Assembly (NCBI GenBank): GCA_016931995.1
Contig: JAFGDS010000080.1
Location: 1-43,978 of the forward strand
DNA: 43,978 bases
Direction of reading: 5' to 3'
Origin: Pirellulales bacterium
GTDB taxonomy: Bacteria > Planctomycetota > Planctomycetia > Pirellulales > Thermoguttaceae
Below the pieces are notes generated by a model that saw only the letters and a program-made list of their open reading frames with translations, was not told the origin of the DNA and searched no databases. Shown here one piece after another: positions 8,781 through 16,512 of the stretch; the first letter of the stretch is position 1; each line of letters begins with the position of its first letter. Made by a program: the position numbers and the translations under genes.

Positions 8781-8848
8781 AAGGGGGACAGTCCCCTTTT
8801 CGCTGGCGCGAAAATTGGGACCGTCCCCCGGGCGCGAAAATCGGGACA
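8781..8848. repeat. GGGGACAGTCCCC-type repeat cluster
   Basis: AAGGGGGACAGTCCCCTTT at 8781-8799 is an almost perfect palindrome. It is followed by CGCGAAAATTGGGACCGTCC and a second CGCGAAAATCGGGACAG. The block ends about 30 bases before the AAA+ gene's start. Confidence 0.7.
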
Positions 8849-8878
8849 GCCCGCCGACCACCGGCCACGAGGAAGATC

Positions 8879-10369
8879 ATGACGGTTGCGGATTTGCCCT
8901 ACAGCGACGAGGCGTTGGCGTTTCGACGGCGGCTGTTGGATCTCATTGCCGGCAGTCCGGAGGCGGTGGCCGAGGAGGCGGACGAGACGGAGCTGTGCTC
9001 CCGGGGGGAGGCGCCCAGCAGCCGGTCGATCGCGATGACGCGGCGGCTGGCCCCCGTGCCGGACCGGCGCGCGGAAGCGGGGCAGCCCGCGGCAAAGGAC
9101 GCGGCGGCCGTGCCGGATGAGTTCGTGCCGCGCGTGCCTGGGTCGCTCTCGGCGTTGGGCGTGCGCGACATGGACGTCGAGGCGATCATCTTGAAGTTCC
9201 TGCTCAACAGCGGGCCGCACGTCGGCGCGGAGATCGCCCGGCATATTCGGTTGCCCTTGTCGCTCATCACCGGGCTCTTGCGCCAGCTCAAGGAGGACCA
9301 GTTGCTGGTGTACAAGTCGTCGGCCGCGGCGGGCGACTTTCTCTACGAACTGACGGAGGTCGGCGTTGCGCGGGCCCGGCGGTATTGGGAGCACTGCACC
9401 TACTATGGCGCGACGCCCGTTTCGCTTAGGGATTACGTGGCGAGCATCCATGCGCAGTCGGTCCGGCGGCAGAACCCCAAGGTGCGGGAGATCCAGCGTG
9501 TTTTGGCGGACATCTCGGTGTCGCGGGAGATGACGGTGCGGCTGGCGCAGGCGGTGAATTCCGGCCTGGGGCTTTTCCTGTACGGGGCCCCGGGCAATGG
9601 GAAAACGCTGATCGCGTGCCGGTTGGCCCGGGCGTTCGGCGAGACGGTTTGGGTGCCGCGGGCGCTGAACGTGGGCGGGGCGATCATGCGGCTTTACGAT
9701 CCGAGCAACCACGTGCACCAACCGCTGCCGCAGGACGCGGCGTTGTCGGCAGGCATCGACGAGCGGTGGATTCGGATCCGCCGGCCCACGATGGTGGTCG
9801 GCGGCGAGCTGACGCTCGACAGCTTCGAAGTCCGCACCGATACCACCACCGGCGTGAGCGAGGCGCCCATCCAACTTAAGAGCAACTGCGGCGCGCTGGT
9901 GATCGACGATTTTGGGCGTCAGCGGGTGCCGCCGACCGACATTCTCAATCGCTGGATCGTGCCCTTGGCGCAGCGATTCGACATCCTGAGCCTCCGCAAC
10001 GGGCGGAAGTTCGAGTTTCCGATCGATCAATTGGTCGTGTTCGCCACGAACCTGGAGCCGCGGTCGCTCGTGGACGAGGCGTTTCTGCGACGGATTCCCT
10101 ACAAGATCGACGTGCAGAATCCTTCCGAGGACGAGTTCCGGCGTTTGACGCGGAAGATCGCCGAGGAATGGGGAGTCGTCTGCCGCGACGAGGCCGTCGA
10201 TTATCTCATCGAACGGTACTACAGGAGCTGCGGGCGGGAGATGCGCTACTGCCAGCCGGGCGACCTTCTGCACCAGGTCTGCACGTACTGCAAGGTGCTC
10301 GGCTTGCCCCTGGAAATCACGCCCGAGGCCATCGACGCGGCCGCGAAGAACTATTTCGCGCTGCTGTGA
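8879..10369 (+). CDS. AAA+ ATPase with N-terminal winged-helix-like domain
   Basis: This is a 496-residue cytoplasmic protein. Residues 1-85 are Ala/Glu/Pro-rich and probably disordered. About 95-165 look like a winged helix (VEAIILKFLLNSGPHVGAEIARHIRLPLSLITGLLRQL...LYELTEVGVARARRYWE). The ATPase domain follows with Walker A GAPGNGKT near 236-243, Walker B ALVIDDFG near 340-347, and an arginine-rich end, FLRRIPYKIDV. A C-terminal helical lid follows and holds CYC-type cysteines. The large segment between Walker A and Walker B (VWVPRALNVGGAIMRLYD...) is unusual. The partner is unknown: motor, remodeller or regulator are all possible. The frame is open upstream to 8753, but that part crosses a repeat, and ATG 8879 fits better. 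No operon partner is adjacent. Confidence 0.85.
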   Translation: MTVADLPYSDEALAFRRRLLDLIAGSPEAVAEEADETELCSRGEAPSSRSIAMTRRLAPVPDRRAEAGQPAAKDAAAVPDEFVPRVPGSLSALGVRDMDVEAIILKFLLNSGPHVGAEIARHIRLPLSLITGLLRQLKEDQLLVYKSSAAAGDFLYELTEVGVARARRYWEHCTYYGATPVSLRDYVASIHAQSVRRQNPKVREIQRVLADISVSREMTVRLAQAVNSGLGLFLYGAPGNGKTLIACRLARAFGETVWVPRALNVGGAIMRLYDPSNHVHQPLPQDAALSAGIDERWIRIRRPTMVVGGELTLDSFEVRTDTTTGVSEAPIQLKSNCGALVIDDFGRQRVPPTDILNRWIVPLAQRFDILSLRNGRKFEFPIDQLVVFATNLEPRSLVDEAFLRRIPYKIDVQNPSEDEFRRLTRKIAEEWGVVCRDEAVDYLIERYYRSCGREMRYCQPGDLLHQVCTYCKVLGLPLEITPEAIDAAAKNYFALL

Positions 10370-10744
10370 GCCGCGCGGCCGCCGGAACCGCGGGGCGCCC
10401 GGCGGGACTCCCGACCGCCGAGGGGGCGATTCTCGCGATCTCTTGCTGAAGAGTGGGGCCCACTTTGCCGATACCAGAGTCCACAACAAGGCATTGTGGC
10501 GACTTCGGGTGTCGTTCGACCCCCGACCTGTTTTGTGCATTTGCCCCACTCTTCCGTTTTTTGGGGTGGGTTTCCCTGCACGTCTTTTCGAGATTTGGGG
10601 CTAGTAAACCAATCGCGTCGCACTGAGAACCCTGTTGGCCGGGCACGCTGTGCTGCCACGACCGACGTCCCGCCATGAAGATGGGTGGATTGACCTCCCA
10701 GCAGACTGGTGGTTTTTTGCGGGTTAGCTCGTTCGGGGCCTGTC
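10370..10744. other. 375-bp gap between AAA+ and glycosyltransferase genes
   Basis: No gene was recognised. The gap holds one inverted-repeat element (10448-10554) followed by a T-rich stretch, then GC-rich sequence leading into the glycosyltransferase gene. Confidence 0.6.
10448..10554. repeat. 107-bp element with 12-bp terminal inverted repeats
   Basis: GAAGAGTGGGGC at 10448-10459 and GCCCCACTCTTC at 10543-10554 are perfect reverse complements enclosing 83 bases. CGTTTTTTGGGG follows, so the transcript end of the AAA+ gene may lie here. It could also be a tiny non-coding mobile element. Confidence 0.6.
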
Positions 10745-11986
10745 GTGCGAATTTGTCTCTACTCGGAAAAAACGCTGCCCGGACTCGGCGGCCAAGGGTG
10801 CGTCGTGGACCGCCTGGCTCGCGGATTTCAGGATGAGGGCCACGCCGTGGTCGTGCTGGCGCCGCGGGGCCGGCGCTGGACGCGCGGCGATGACGCGCGG
10901 CTACCCTATCCGACGGTCCGCCATCCGCGGTTCCGCTCCACGCGGTGGTTGCTGTCGTGGTACAGGTGGTGGCTTGGCGCGTTGTATCGGCGGGTGCAAT
11001 TCGACGTCTTGCACTGTCACAGCGTTCACCCCACCGGTTACATCGCCGCCCGATGCGCCGCTCTCCACGACGTGCCCGTCGTCATCAGCAGTCACGGCGG
11101 CGACATGGACGACTGGAGCCCGCTCTACCGGAAGCCGGGTCTCATGCCGCACTACCGGCAGGCGCTCGAGCGCGCGGACGCCCTGGTGGCGCCCAGCGAA
11201 TTCATCGAAACGCGGCTCCGCGAGTGGTGCGGCGGCCAAACCCGGATCGAACGGATCGGGCACGGCGTGGACCTGAGCCGCTATGCGACCGTCGCGACGC
11301 GGCCCGCCGATTTGGACCCCAGGATCGTGCCAGGCAACTACTTCCTTTATCTCGGTCGGGTCGTCTGGCGCAAGGGCGTCGATTTGCTGATCGAGGCGTT
11401 CCGCCGCGTCGCCGGGCAACATGACGTCCGGTTGGTCATCGCGGGCGAGGGCACCGGCCATCCCGCCATGAAGGCCGCCGTTGCCCAAATGCCGTGTGCC
11501 GACCGAGTTATTCTCCTTCCCTGGACCGAAGGCAACGCGAAGACGTGGCTCTTCCAGAACGCCATCTGCAACGTGGTCCCGTCGCGCTATTCGGAGGCGT
11601 TTGGTCTCACCGTGCTGGAGAGTCTCGCGGCGGGCCGGCCGGTGATCGCCACGGCGGTGCCGGGGCTCCGCGAGCTGATCGAGCCGGGGCGCAACGGCAT
11701 CTTCGTCGCGCCCGAGTCGGTCGAGGACTTGGCCGGCGCACTGCGAAACGCCATCGCGCGGCCCGGCTGGATAGACCAGATGGGTCGGCAAGCGCGAGAG
11801 ACGGTCCAGACGTTCACGTGGGACAAAACCATCCAGCGGCATTTGGTTCTCTTTGACGAGTTGGCGAACCGCCGCTCTCGCCGCGCGATCCACGAATTCG
11901 CGGCCCCCTTCCGAAGGCGGCGGCTTACTTCCCTTCCCGCGGTGAACGGACTGGCCGATTGGTCGGATGAAATGAAGGCCTCGTGA
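10745..11986 (+). CDS. Glycosyltransferase family 4 protein
   Basis: The 413-residue product has the GT-B layout of GT4 enzymes, which move a sugar from an NDP-sugar with retained configuration. The N-terminal Rossmann half runs from VRICLYSEKTLPGLGGQG through FDVLHCHSVHPTGYIAA and VVISSHGGDMDDW. The C-terminal half starts near LYLGRVVWRKGVDLLIEAF. The donor-site EX7E-type motif is SEAFGLTVLE near residues 285-294, followed by SLAAGRPVIATAVPGLREL. There is no signal peptide or membrane segment. The acceptor is unknown; cell-surface glycan or glycolipid synthesis is the usual role. GTG 10745 matches where homology should begin; GTG 10709 is an in-frame alternative, and neither has a strong ribosome site. 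It converges on the NfeD-like locus with 41 bases between stops. Confidence 0.88.
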   Translation: MRICLYSEKTLPGLGGQGCVVDRLARGFQDEGHAVVVLAPRGRRWTRGDDARLPYPTVRHPRFRSTRWLLSWYRWWLGALYRRVQFDVLHCHSVHPTGYIAARCAALHDVPVVISSHGGDMDDWSPLYRKPGLMPHYRQALERADALVAPSEFIETRLREWCGGQTRIERIGHGVDLSRYATVATRPADLDPRIVPGNYFLYLGRVVWRKGVDLLIEAFRRVAGQHDVRLVIAGEGTGHPAMKAAVAQMPCADRVILLPWTEGNAKTWLFQNAICNVVPSRYSEAFGLTVLESLAAGRPVIATAVPGLRELIEPGRNGIFVAPESVEDLAGALRNAIARPGWIDQMGRQARETVQTFTWDKTIQRHLVLFDELANRRSRRAIHEFAAPFRRRRLTSLPAVNGLADWSDEMKAS

Positions 11987-12027
11987 GCCGAGGGTATCCG
12001 ACGGCCTCGTCGCGTTCCATCGCGCGG

Positions 12028-13070
12028 TCAGTCCGAGGTCTGCAGCTCGGCAACGATAATGTGGTTGCCCGCGATCTGGACGACCTGAAGGGGCCGGCCG
12101 GGTTTGATGAAATCGCCCTCGGTGACGACGTCGATCAAGCGGTCGCCGAAGCGGGCCTTGCCGGCGGGGCGCAGCAGCGATAGCGCGACGCCACGGTCGC
12201 CCGGCGCGATGCCGCCGTGGGCCGCCTGCGCCGGTTCGAAGGCCGCGGAACCCGTGGGCGGCTGGAGGATGAGTCGGTTGAGCACGGGGATCATGCCCAG
12301 CCGCGCGTTGAGCACGTAGGCGATGGCGAAGACCATCACGCACGATCCGGCCACCACGCCGAGGGTTGTTGTGAGCCGGGTCCATTGGGCGGGCGTTTCG
12401 GGCACGACCGCCCCCTGACACGCCAGCACCAGACTGGCCAATAGCAGCAGGACGCCCGTCAGGCCGGCCACGCCAAAGCCGGGCAGAACGAACAGCTCGA
12501 CTGCCAGAAACGCGAAGGCCGAGACAAATAGGACGACTTCGAGCCAGCCGGCGGTTCCGCCGAGGAAATGACTCCAGAAGAAGACGCCGAAACACAGCGC
12601 GGCCGTCAGCCCGCCCAGGCCGATGCCCGGAGCGCAAAACTCCACGTACAGAGCCACTAGCCCCACGACGAAGAGCAACCCGGTCACCAGCGGCGCATTG
12701 AGAATATCCACCACGCGATCGGTTGTCGTGTAGGAGAGGACGACCACGTCGTCGTGCAGTCCGTATCGCTCGTCCAGCGCCCGGCGATTGGAAACGACGG
12801 CGTCGGCCAGACCCAACTCGACCGCGCGGCGCCCGTTCACCTCGAGGAAGTAACCCTCGCGCGATTCGACGACCGGCTGGAGCTTCTCCCACTGGTCGGG
12901 CTTGCGCGAGCCGGCAATCTCGGGGTCGGACATGAACGTCTCCTTGCCGGTCTCGCGGTTCTTCACGCGGAAGACGACGAGATCCATATCGACCATGGCC
13001 TCGGCCAACGCGGGAGGGCGGCCGTGGGCTTCGGCCAGGTCGCGCACTCGCCGTGCAAGATGCGTGCGGA
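12028..13070 (-). CDS. NfeD-like membrane serine protease, C-terminal piece (frameshifted)
   Basis: This reading frame continues the protein begun at 13547 after a single-base frame change near 13070. From VRTHLARRVRDLAEAHG it holds the end of the ClpP-like protease domain, then membrane segments (GLLFVVGLVALYVEF, LTAALCFGVFFW, VVLFVSAFAFLAVELFVL, VLLLLASLVLACQG and another near VVAGSCVMVFAIAYVL). It ends in a soluble NfeD OB-fold-like domain (GDRLIDVVTEGDFIKPGRPL...). NfeD proteins partner with SPFH/stomatin proteins in membrane quality control. Full membrane and OB-fold parts are kept in frame, so the protein has not decayed otherwise. Independent translation of this piece is doubtful; a sequence error or a recent mutation is more likely. 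The window shows no SPFH partner. Confidence 0.82.
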
Positions 13071-13547
13071 CTTCTCCGGCGCGTGGCGAAACTGGAAGCC
13101 CTCGGCCTGATAGATGGGTCCCGCGTCGCCCAGGGCGGCCTCCGGCGCCATGACGATCTCGTCGCATCCCAGGGCGACAATGGCCGCGCCGCTGAGCGCC
13201 TCGCGCGGGACGTAGGCCACCGTGCGGGCCCAGTCCACGTCGACCAGCCGGTCGGCCGAGTCCAAACTGGCATCGACGCGCCCCCCGGGGCTGTCGATTT
13301 CGAGGATCACCAGATCGGCGTTCGTGTCGCGGGCCGCGTCCAGCTTGCGGGCAAGATACGCCGCAAGACTGCCCGTGATGACCCCTTCAAATCGTATCAA
13401 GACCGGCCGATCGTAATGGACAACCGCCGACGGCTCGGCCGCGATCGACCGCCCGGCCGCCGCCAGGAGCGACGACAGAGCCAGCGCGGCCAACACGCTC
13501 GCCAGGCATGGCGGCCGAGACAAACGACATCGGGCGCGTTGGACCAC
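12963..13547 (-). CDS. NfeD-like membrane serine protease, N-terminal piece (frameshifted)
   Basis: Starting at GTG 13547, this frame encodes a signal peptide or anchor (CLASVLAALALSSLLAAAG near residues 14-32) and then a ClpP-like fold: DLVILEIDSPGGRVDAS near 79-94 and VPREALSGAAIVALGCDEI near 113-131, where Ser119 sits where NfeD proteases have the nucleophile. It stays homologous through FRHAPEK near residue 160; the following 35 residues are out-of-frame readthrough. Restoring one base in the AAG|TCC region near 13070-13073 joins it to the next piece as HAPEKVRTHLARRV. The start lies 4 bases after the stop of the galactosidase-like gene, so the two are probably co-transcribed. Confidence 0.82.
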   Translation of the reverse strand: MVQRARCRLSRPPCLASVLAALALSSLLAAAGRSIAAEPSAVVHYDRPVLIRFEGVITGSLAAYLARKLDAARDTNADLVILEIDSPGGRVDASLDSADRLVDVDWARTVAYVPREALSGAAIVALGCDEIVMAPEAALGDAGPIYQAEGFQFRHAPEKSARILHGECATWPKPTAALPRWPRPWSIWISSSSA

Positions 13548-13551
13548 GTTG

Positions 13552-15657
13552 TCAATCCGTTTTTTGGTATTCGATGATGACCGATTCGGGACGGTCGCCG
13601 ATGGTGATCTCGAGCTTCTTCAACGCCGAACCCTTCATCACGATGGTTTCCGACGGCTCGTAGGTGTACGACCGGGTGACGCGGTAGTCGGCGGCCTCGT
13701 CGATCCCGCGGATCTCCTTGGGCGCGAAGACGGCGTCCGGCGACTCGTGCCGGCGGAAGGCCACAATCATGCCGTCCCGCTCGGCCGGCCGGTGATACTG
13801 CATCACGCACCAGTCCGTCGGACTCACGGTGACCGGCGAAAGCGGGTAGAAATCGCCCAGGAAGTACTTCCGGAGCCGTTTCCCCTCGGCAATCGCCTTT
13901 TTGAGCAGATCCCGCTCGGCGTCGAGCGGCTGGTGGGCAAGCACGATGCCGTAGTTGAAGCCGCTGCGGAAGTGGTACGGCTCGGCGCCGATGTTGCCCA
14001 CGACGCTGTGGGGCACGTAGCGATTCAGGCCCGCGGTCATCACCTGATTCTGCAGGGCGGTCTGGTTGAAGTCCGACCTGATGAAGGGGTCGATCGTCGC
14101 ATCCGTCCGCCAGAGGACGATGGAACGGGAGCACATCTCCAGGTCCACGCGCCGGCCGCCGCTGGCGCAGTTGTCGATGAAGAGGTGGGGGTTGGCCTTC
14201 AGGATGTCGTCCCACATCTGGTAGAGCCCTTCGACGTAGCGGATCTCGGCCATGCCGGCGCGGTTCGGATCCTCCGCGTCGAGCACCTGCCAGAACGGCA
14301 GCGGATCGATGTTGAAGTCGATCCGGAGGCAGTCCATCCGCCACTGGGCAATGGCCGTGTTAAGGATCGTGGTCATGTGCCGTCGGGCCTCGGGCAGACC
14401 GAGGTTGTACAAGCCCGAGCCGTCGCCTTCCCGCCAGATGCAGAATTCCGGATGTTCCGTGGCGATGGTCGTTCCGCGGACGACGCGTTCCGGCTCGAAC
14501 CACACGACGTACTTCATTCCGGCCGCGTGCGCGGCGTCGCTAATGGGCCTGAGCCCTCGCGGGAAACGGGCCAGATCGGGAACCACCTCGTCCAAGGGAA
14601 GGCCGTAGTTGCCCATCCCAGCCGGGAAGTTGCCCCGCGTGTAGTAGGCGTCGGTCCAATAGAACTCGTAGCCCAGGCCCTTGATGCGCTCGATCTCGGC
14701 CAGGGCGTCGGACTCCTTGAAGCCGTAGAGATAGTCCCAGGGGTTGCCCTCGCGGACGATCCAGGGCGACGGCGTGGTGACCGGGGGCGTGACGAGCCGG
14801 CCGTCGATCCGCGGCAGCACGTGCGCGAGCATCGTCCGGCGGAAGAGGTTGTACGATTGGAGGTGATCCATGCCCGCCCAGCGGATCTGGAGAACGCGCG
14901 CGGCCCGGATGGATTCGCCGGGATGGAGCGTGAGGTGGACCCGTTCGATGCCGGCCTGGACGCGGAGCTTTCCTTCTTCTTGGCGCGAAACGCGCGCGGC
15001 CCATTGGCCGGACCAACCGATGGCGGTGATGACCCCTTCGGCTCCGCACGCGATATTGAAGAAGGGGCAGACGTTCGAGGAGCGGCCGCCCACGGCGGCC
15101 ATCGCGATTTCCTGCCCGGAGGGCAGCGGCTGGTCAAAGGGCATCCAATCGTCCACGCGGCACGGTCCGCCGTTGAGCCGGTGCAGCACGACGTCAGCGT
15201 CCGTCGCGGCGATCGGGTCGGACGCGTCGAGCGTGCGGACGTCTTCGAGGACGAGCGCGTCCGCGGTTCCGCGGTTGGTGAAGTGGAGCGTCCAATCCAC
15301 GCCCGGCGTATCGGTGTAGATCGTGGCGACCGCGCGGACCTCGAGTCCGGTCTGGGGATCGGTCAGCGTGAGCGTACGCACCCGCCGGCTGGGATCGATC
15401 GTCGCGTCGGTCAGCTCCCGTTTCCACGACGCGAGGAATTCGGCGGACGGACGGCCGCCGTAGGTGAAGGAAAACGGTGGCACGTCCTCGGGGCGATCCG
15501 AAAACGCCCGTTCGGCCCATTGGCAGTTTCGCTCAACGTCGGGATCGACGGCCGCCTCGGCGGCGCGGGCGGCGGCCGGCATGGCGTGAAGCGACACGGC
15601 GACAGCAGCCGCAACGAGGGACAAAACGATCAGGCTTTGGAAAGAACTTCGAGGCAT
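13552..15657 (-). CDS. Secreted GH36-type alpha-galactosidase-like glycoside hydrolase
   Basis: The 701-residue product starts at ATG 15657 with a signal peptide (LIVLSLVAAAVAVSLHAMPA, then AARAAEA near residue 35), so it is exported. Residues 40-300 form an N-terminal beta-sandwich. The catalytic barrel follows with PWDYLYGFKESDAL, YEFYWTDAYYTRGNFP, GMKYVVWFEPERV, CLRIDFNIDPL near 445 (Asp as likely nucleophile) and DNCASGGRRVDLEM near 496 with WRTDA after it, matching the melibiase/GH36 pattern. Such enzymes remove alpha-linked galactose or related sugars with retention. Exact sugar specificity cannot be read. The frame extends upstream to 16212 through a repeat, which is not coding. The NfeD-like gene starts 4 bases after its stop. 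Confidence 0.87.
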   Translation of the reverse strand: MPRSSFQSLIVLSLVAAAVAVSLHAMPAAARAAEAAVDPDVERNCQWAERAFSDRPEDVPPFSFTYGGRPSAEFLASWKRELTDATIDPSRRVRTLTLTDPQTGLEVRAVATIYTDTPGVDWTLHFTNRGTADALVLEDVRTLDASDPIAATDADVVLHRLNGGPCRVDDWMPFDQPLPSGQEIAMAAVGGRSSNVCPFFNIACGAEGVITAIGWSGQWAARVSRQEEGKLRVQAGIERVHLTLHPGESIRAARVLQIRWAGMDHLQSYNLFRRTMLAHVLPRIDGRLVTPPVTTPSPWIVREGNPWDYLYGFKESDALAEIERIKGLGYEFYWTDAYYTRGNFPAGMGNYGLPLDEVVPDLARFPRGLRPISDAAHAAGMKYVVWFEPERVVRGTTIATEHPEFCIWREGDGSGLYNLGLPEARRHMTTILNTAIAQWRMDCLRIDFNIDPLPFWQVLDAEDPNRAGMAEIRYVEGLYQMWDDILKANPHLFIDNCASGGRRVDLEMCSRSIVLWRTDATIDPFIRSDFNQTALQNQVMTAGLNRYVPHSVVGNIGAEPYHFRSGFNYGIVLAHQPLDAERDLLKKAIAEGKRLRKYFLGDFYPLSPVTVSPTDWCVMQYHRPAERDGMIVAFRRHESPDAVFAPKEIRGIDEAADYRVTRSYTYEPSETIVMKGSALKKLEITIGDRPESVIIEYQKTD

Positions 15658-15685
15658 GAGGCAACTCCGAACGTGGACGGCGCCA

Positions 15686-15752
15686 GGCGCCACTGTCTCT
15701 GCCAGTGCTTGTCTGGCTAGACTGTTGACACACTGGCGGAGCCAGTGGCGCC
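15686..15752. repeat. GTGCCACTGGC family inverted repeat, divergent copy 2
   Basis: The left arm begins GGCGCCACTGTCTCTGCCAG and the right arm ends GGCGGAGCCAGTGGCGCC. The arms pair apart from a few mismatches. It fills the gap between the GH36 start and the next gene. Confidence 0.75.
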
Positions 15753-15782
15753 CGGCGCGACGGATCATTGCCCATGCAGACA

Positions 15783-16262
15783 TCAATAGACCTGGGCGAG
15801 CATGACCACATAATTTTTGCCGTATTTCTTCGCGCATTTTGGGCAGGTGGTGTAAAAGGTGTACTCGTGTTTGATCTGTTTGCCTTGCCTGGCCACGAAT
15901 TCCCGCATCTGGCGCATCCACTTGTACGTGTTCGAGTACGGACCTTCGAACACCTTGCCGAGGAACGTGCCGGAGAGGGTGACCATGTTGGCCCCGGGCA
16001 CGTCCCGGGCGACGCCGATGTAGACGTTCGACGCCCAGAGCGAAACGTTGTCGTCCAGGACGATCACCTCGTCGGCCACCGCGCCGGCCGCCTCGATCCG
16101 CGCCATGTTGCGCCGCATCACGCCGCCGAAGTTCAGCGGGATATGCAGGAAGCAGCGGACGCGGTCCTGGACGAACCGCTTGCCTTCCCAGTGGATGGTC
16201 TTCTCGTCCCAAGGGCCCGGGTCAAACGGCGGGCAGCACACCGGAGAATTCGGCTCGGCCAT
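15783..16262 (-). CDS. Small CxxC protein of unknown function
   Basis: This is a 159-residue soluble protein without signal peptide or membrane segment. It starts MAEPNSPVCCPPFDPGPWDE, continues with RFVQDRVRCFLHIPLNFGGVMRR-type sequence, and has VADEVIVLDDNVSLWASNVYIG and VTLSGTFLGKVFEGPY in the middle. It ends with FYTTCPKCAKKYGKNYVVML, where the CPKC pair could bind metal or be redox-active. I believe I have seen close relatives in diverse bacteria, often labelled only as a hydrolase without proof. AAAGGAG lies about eight bases before ATG 16262, which fixes the start; longer upstream readings run through GC-rich repeats. It is transcribed away from the ABC permease. Confidence 0.85.
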   Translation of the reverse strand: MAEPNSPVCCPPFDPGPWDEKTIHWEGKRFVQDRVRCFLHIPLNFGGVMRRNMARIEAAGAVADEVIVLDDNVSLWASNVYIGVARDVPGANMVTLSGTFLGKVFEGPYSNTYKWMRQMREFVARQGKQIKHEYTFYTTCPKCAKKYGKNYVVMLAQVY

Positions 16263-16463
16263 CGTTTTCTCCTTTCGCGAGGGGGTTTCGGAGTTAGGGG
16301 GACTGGCATCCCCTTCCGACCGGCCATATTGTGGCAGATGGCTCCCGGCGGGACAAGCTGGCGGCGTTGATCGAGTGCAGGGAGGTCGGTAGACTGATCG
16401 GGGGGCCGTATTGCGAAGCCGCAAGCGGCTTGCGAAGTCGGAACGCGGAAGACCGTTCGATCG

Positions 16464-16507
16464 CCCCCCCAATCCCCAATCCCCAATCCCTCGCCCCCAA
16501 TCCCCCA
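16464..16507 (-). other. (GGGGATT)n-type G-run tract, possible G-quadruplex
   Basis: On the minus strand this reads as G-runs separated by ATT or CGA, including three GGGGATT units in a row. It lies just before the ABC permease start, whose leader is therefore C-rich and lacks a ribosome site. Four or more runs of four G make quadruplex folding of the template strand plausible. Confidence 0.65.
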
Positions 16508-16512
16508 ACTCC

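Noticed and set aside
8693-10549. 618-codon minus-strand open frame
   Set aside because: Antisense to the AAA+ gene and running through repeats at both ends.
15658-16212. N-terminal extension of the GH36 gene
   Set aside because: The open frame upstream of 15657 crosses a dispersed repeat and the antisense of nothing conserved, while a signal peptide begins exactly at 15657.
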